Source: Phenylobacterium sp.
Lineage (GTDB): Bacteria > Pseudomonadota > Alphaproteobacteria > Caulobacterales > Caulobacteraceae
NCBI GenBank assembly: GCA_020402585.1
Contig: JADBZH010000086.1
Location: 1-51,191 of the forward strand
DNA: 51,191 nucleotides
Direction: 5' to 3'
A model generated the notes under the pieces. The model saw only the letters and a program-made list of their open reading frames with translations, searched no databases and was not told where the DNA came from. The translations under genes and the position numbers were made by a program. Position 1 is the stretch's first letter, and every line of letters starts with the position of its first letter. This document shows positions 50,785 through 51,191 of the stretch, piece by piece.

Positions 50785-51191
50785 TCAGGTCGCCAGCTCG
50801 CCCTTCAGCGCGCGCTCGATCAGGTCCACCGTCCGGTCGAGGCCGAAGATGGCGGCGAAGGAGCCGAAGCGCGGGCCCTGGCTCTGGCCCAGCAGCACCT
50901 CGTAGAGGGCGCTGAACCACAGGCGCAGCGGCTCGAAGCCCGCCGCCTTGCCCGCCTCATAGACCTCGGCCTGGATAAGCTCGGCGTCCTGGCAACCGGC
51001 GGGCAGGGCCCTCAGCCGGGCGGCGAGGTCGGCCATGGCGGCGCGCTCGCGCTCGTCCGGCGCGCGGAACCGCTTCGAGGGCTTCACGAAGTCCTCGTAG
51101 TAATGGATCGCATAGTCGGCGAGGCGGGCCAGCAGGGGCTGGCTGGCGGCGTTGGCGCCCGGCATGTAGCGGGCGATGAAGCCCCACAGGA
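50785..51191 (-). CDS. lysK: Class I lysyl-tRNA synthetase, C-terminal part (cut by window edge)
   Basis: The last ~135 residues of a gene that continues beyond the window. The segment LWGFIARYMPGANAASQPLLARLADYAIHYYEDFVKPSKRFRAP and the ending FSALYEVLLGQSQGPRFGSFAAIFGLDRTVDLIERALKGEL are characteristic of the class I LysRS C-terminal helical domain found in archaea and many alphaproteobacteria. The synthetase core with the HIGH and KMSKS motifs lies outside. Assignment rests on the C-terminal signature only. Confidence 0.88.
   Translation of the reverse strand, partial: LWGFIARYMPGANAASQPLLARLADYAIHYYEDFVKPSKRFRAPDERERAAMADLAARLRALPAGCQDAELIQAEVYEAGKAAGFEPLRLWFSALYEVLLGQSQGPRFGSFAAIFGLDRTVDLIERALKGELAT

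Noticed and set aside
1..51191. CRISPR arrays, transposases, prophage genes or rRNA
   Set aside because: No regularly spaced repeats, transposase or integrase motifs, phage structural genes or rRNA-like sequence were seen on either strand.

Overview
This 51,191-base window is a high-GC chromosomal segment from an alphaproteobacterium, most likely a member of the Caulobacterales (Caulobacter/Phenylobacterium-like). The placement is an inference from gene content: a PhaR/PhaA/PhaB polyhydroxyalkanoate module, PseB/PseC (FlmA/FlmB-type) pseudaminic acid genes, a complete ccoNOQP-ccoGHIS cbb3 oxidase cluster, a DUF1674 (SDHAF4-like) protein, a class I lysyl-tRNA synthetase, and a thrS-yidD-NifU-like/folE-hisI neighbourhood. 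Most genes are ordinary core metabolism, densely packed with short gaps or 4-base overlaps.

Layout. 1-4.9 kb (minus strand): a truncated exported M17 aminopeptidase, purH, rpe and an RsmB-type rRNA methyltransferase. 4.9-10.2 kb: SDHAF4-like protein, pyrF, a MarC protein, an SDR, a methyltransferase, gloB and an exported DUF4908-like protein, with three copies of a ~108-base hairpin repeat in two convergent gaps. 10.2-13.3 kb: phaB and phaA diverge from phaR and a small companion gene; a 10-base direct repeat between them is a likely PhaR operator. 13.3-17.9 kb: three glycosyltransferase genes and an HMG-CoA lyase. 17.9-23.8 kb: thrS, yidD, a NifU-like scaffold, an SRPBCC protein and cysS (minus strand), then folE and hisI (plus strand). 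24.3-27.0 kb: pseC, pseB and a divergent exported FliL-like protein. 27.0-33.2 kb: phhB, a HAD hydrolase, a DUF3445 haem-dependent demethylase-like protein, a tyrosine phosphatase, a GT4 glycosyltransferase and a gabD-type dehydrogenase. 33.3-41.2 kb: the cbb3 oxidase structural and assembly genes. 41.2-44.6 kb: a VIT/CCC1-family protein, two unrecognised genes, a nucleotidyltransferase, an unknown small protein and a PhyH-family oxygenase.

44.6-47.7 kb is the clearest accessory segment. It has visibly lower GC and different codon use, and carries a Dcm-like cytosine methyltransferase, a Vsr mismatch endonuclease and an MvaI/BcnI-family restriction enzyme, next to the 3' end of a tRNA-Arg(ACG). 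All three proteins point to one specificity (CCWGG or CCNGG type). The window ends with a P1-family peptidase, a gamma-glutamyltransferase and the C-terminal part of class I LysRS.

The most notable non-genic signals are two families of small palindromic repeats. The ~108-base family shows compensatory base changes in its stems. A 44-base family has three copies, two of which supply the stop codon of the adjacent gene. Both families sit mainly between convergent genes.
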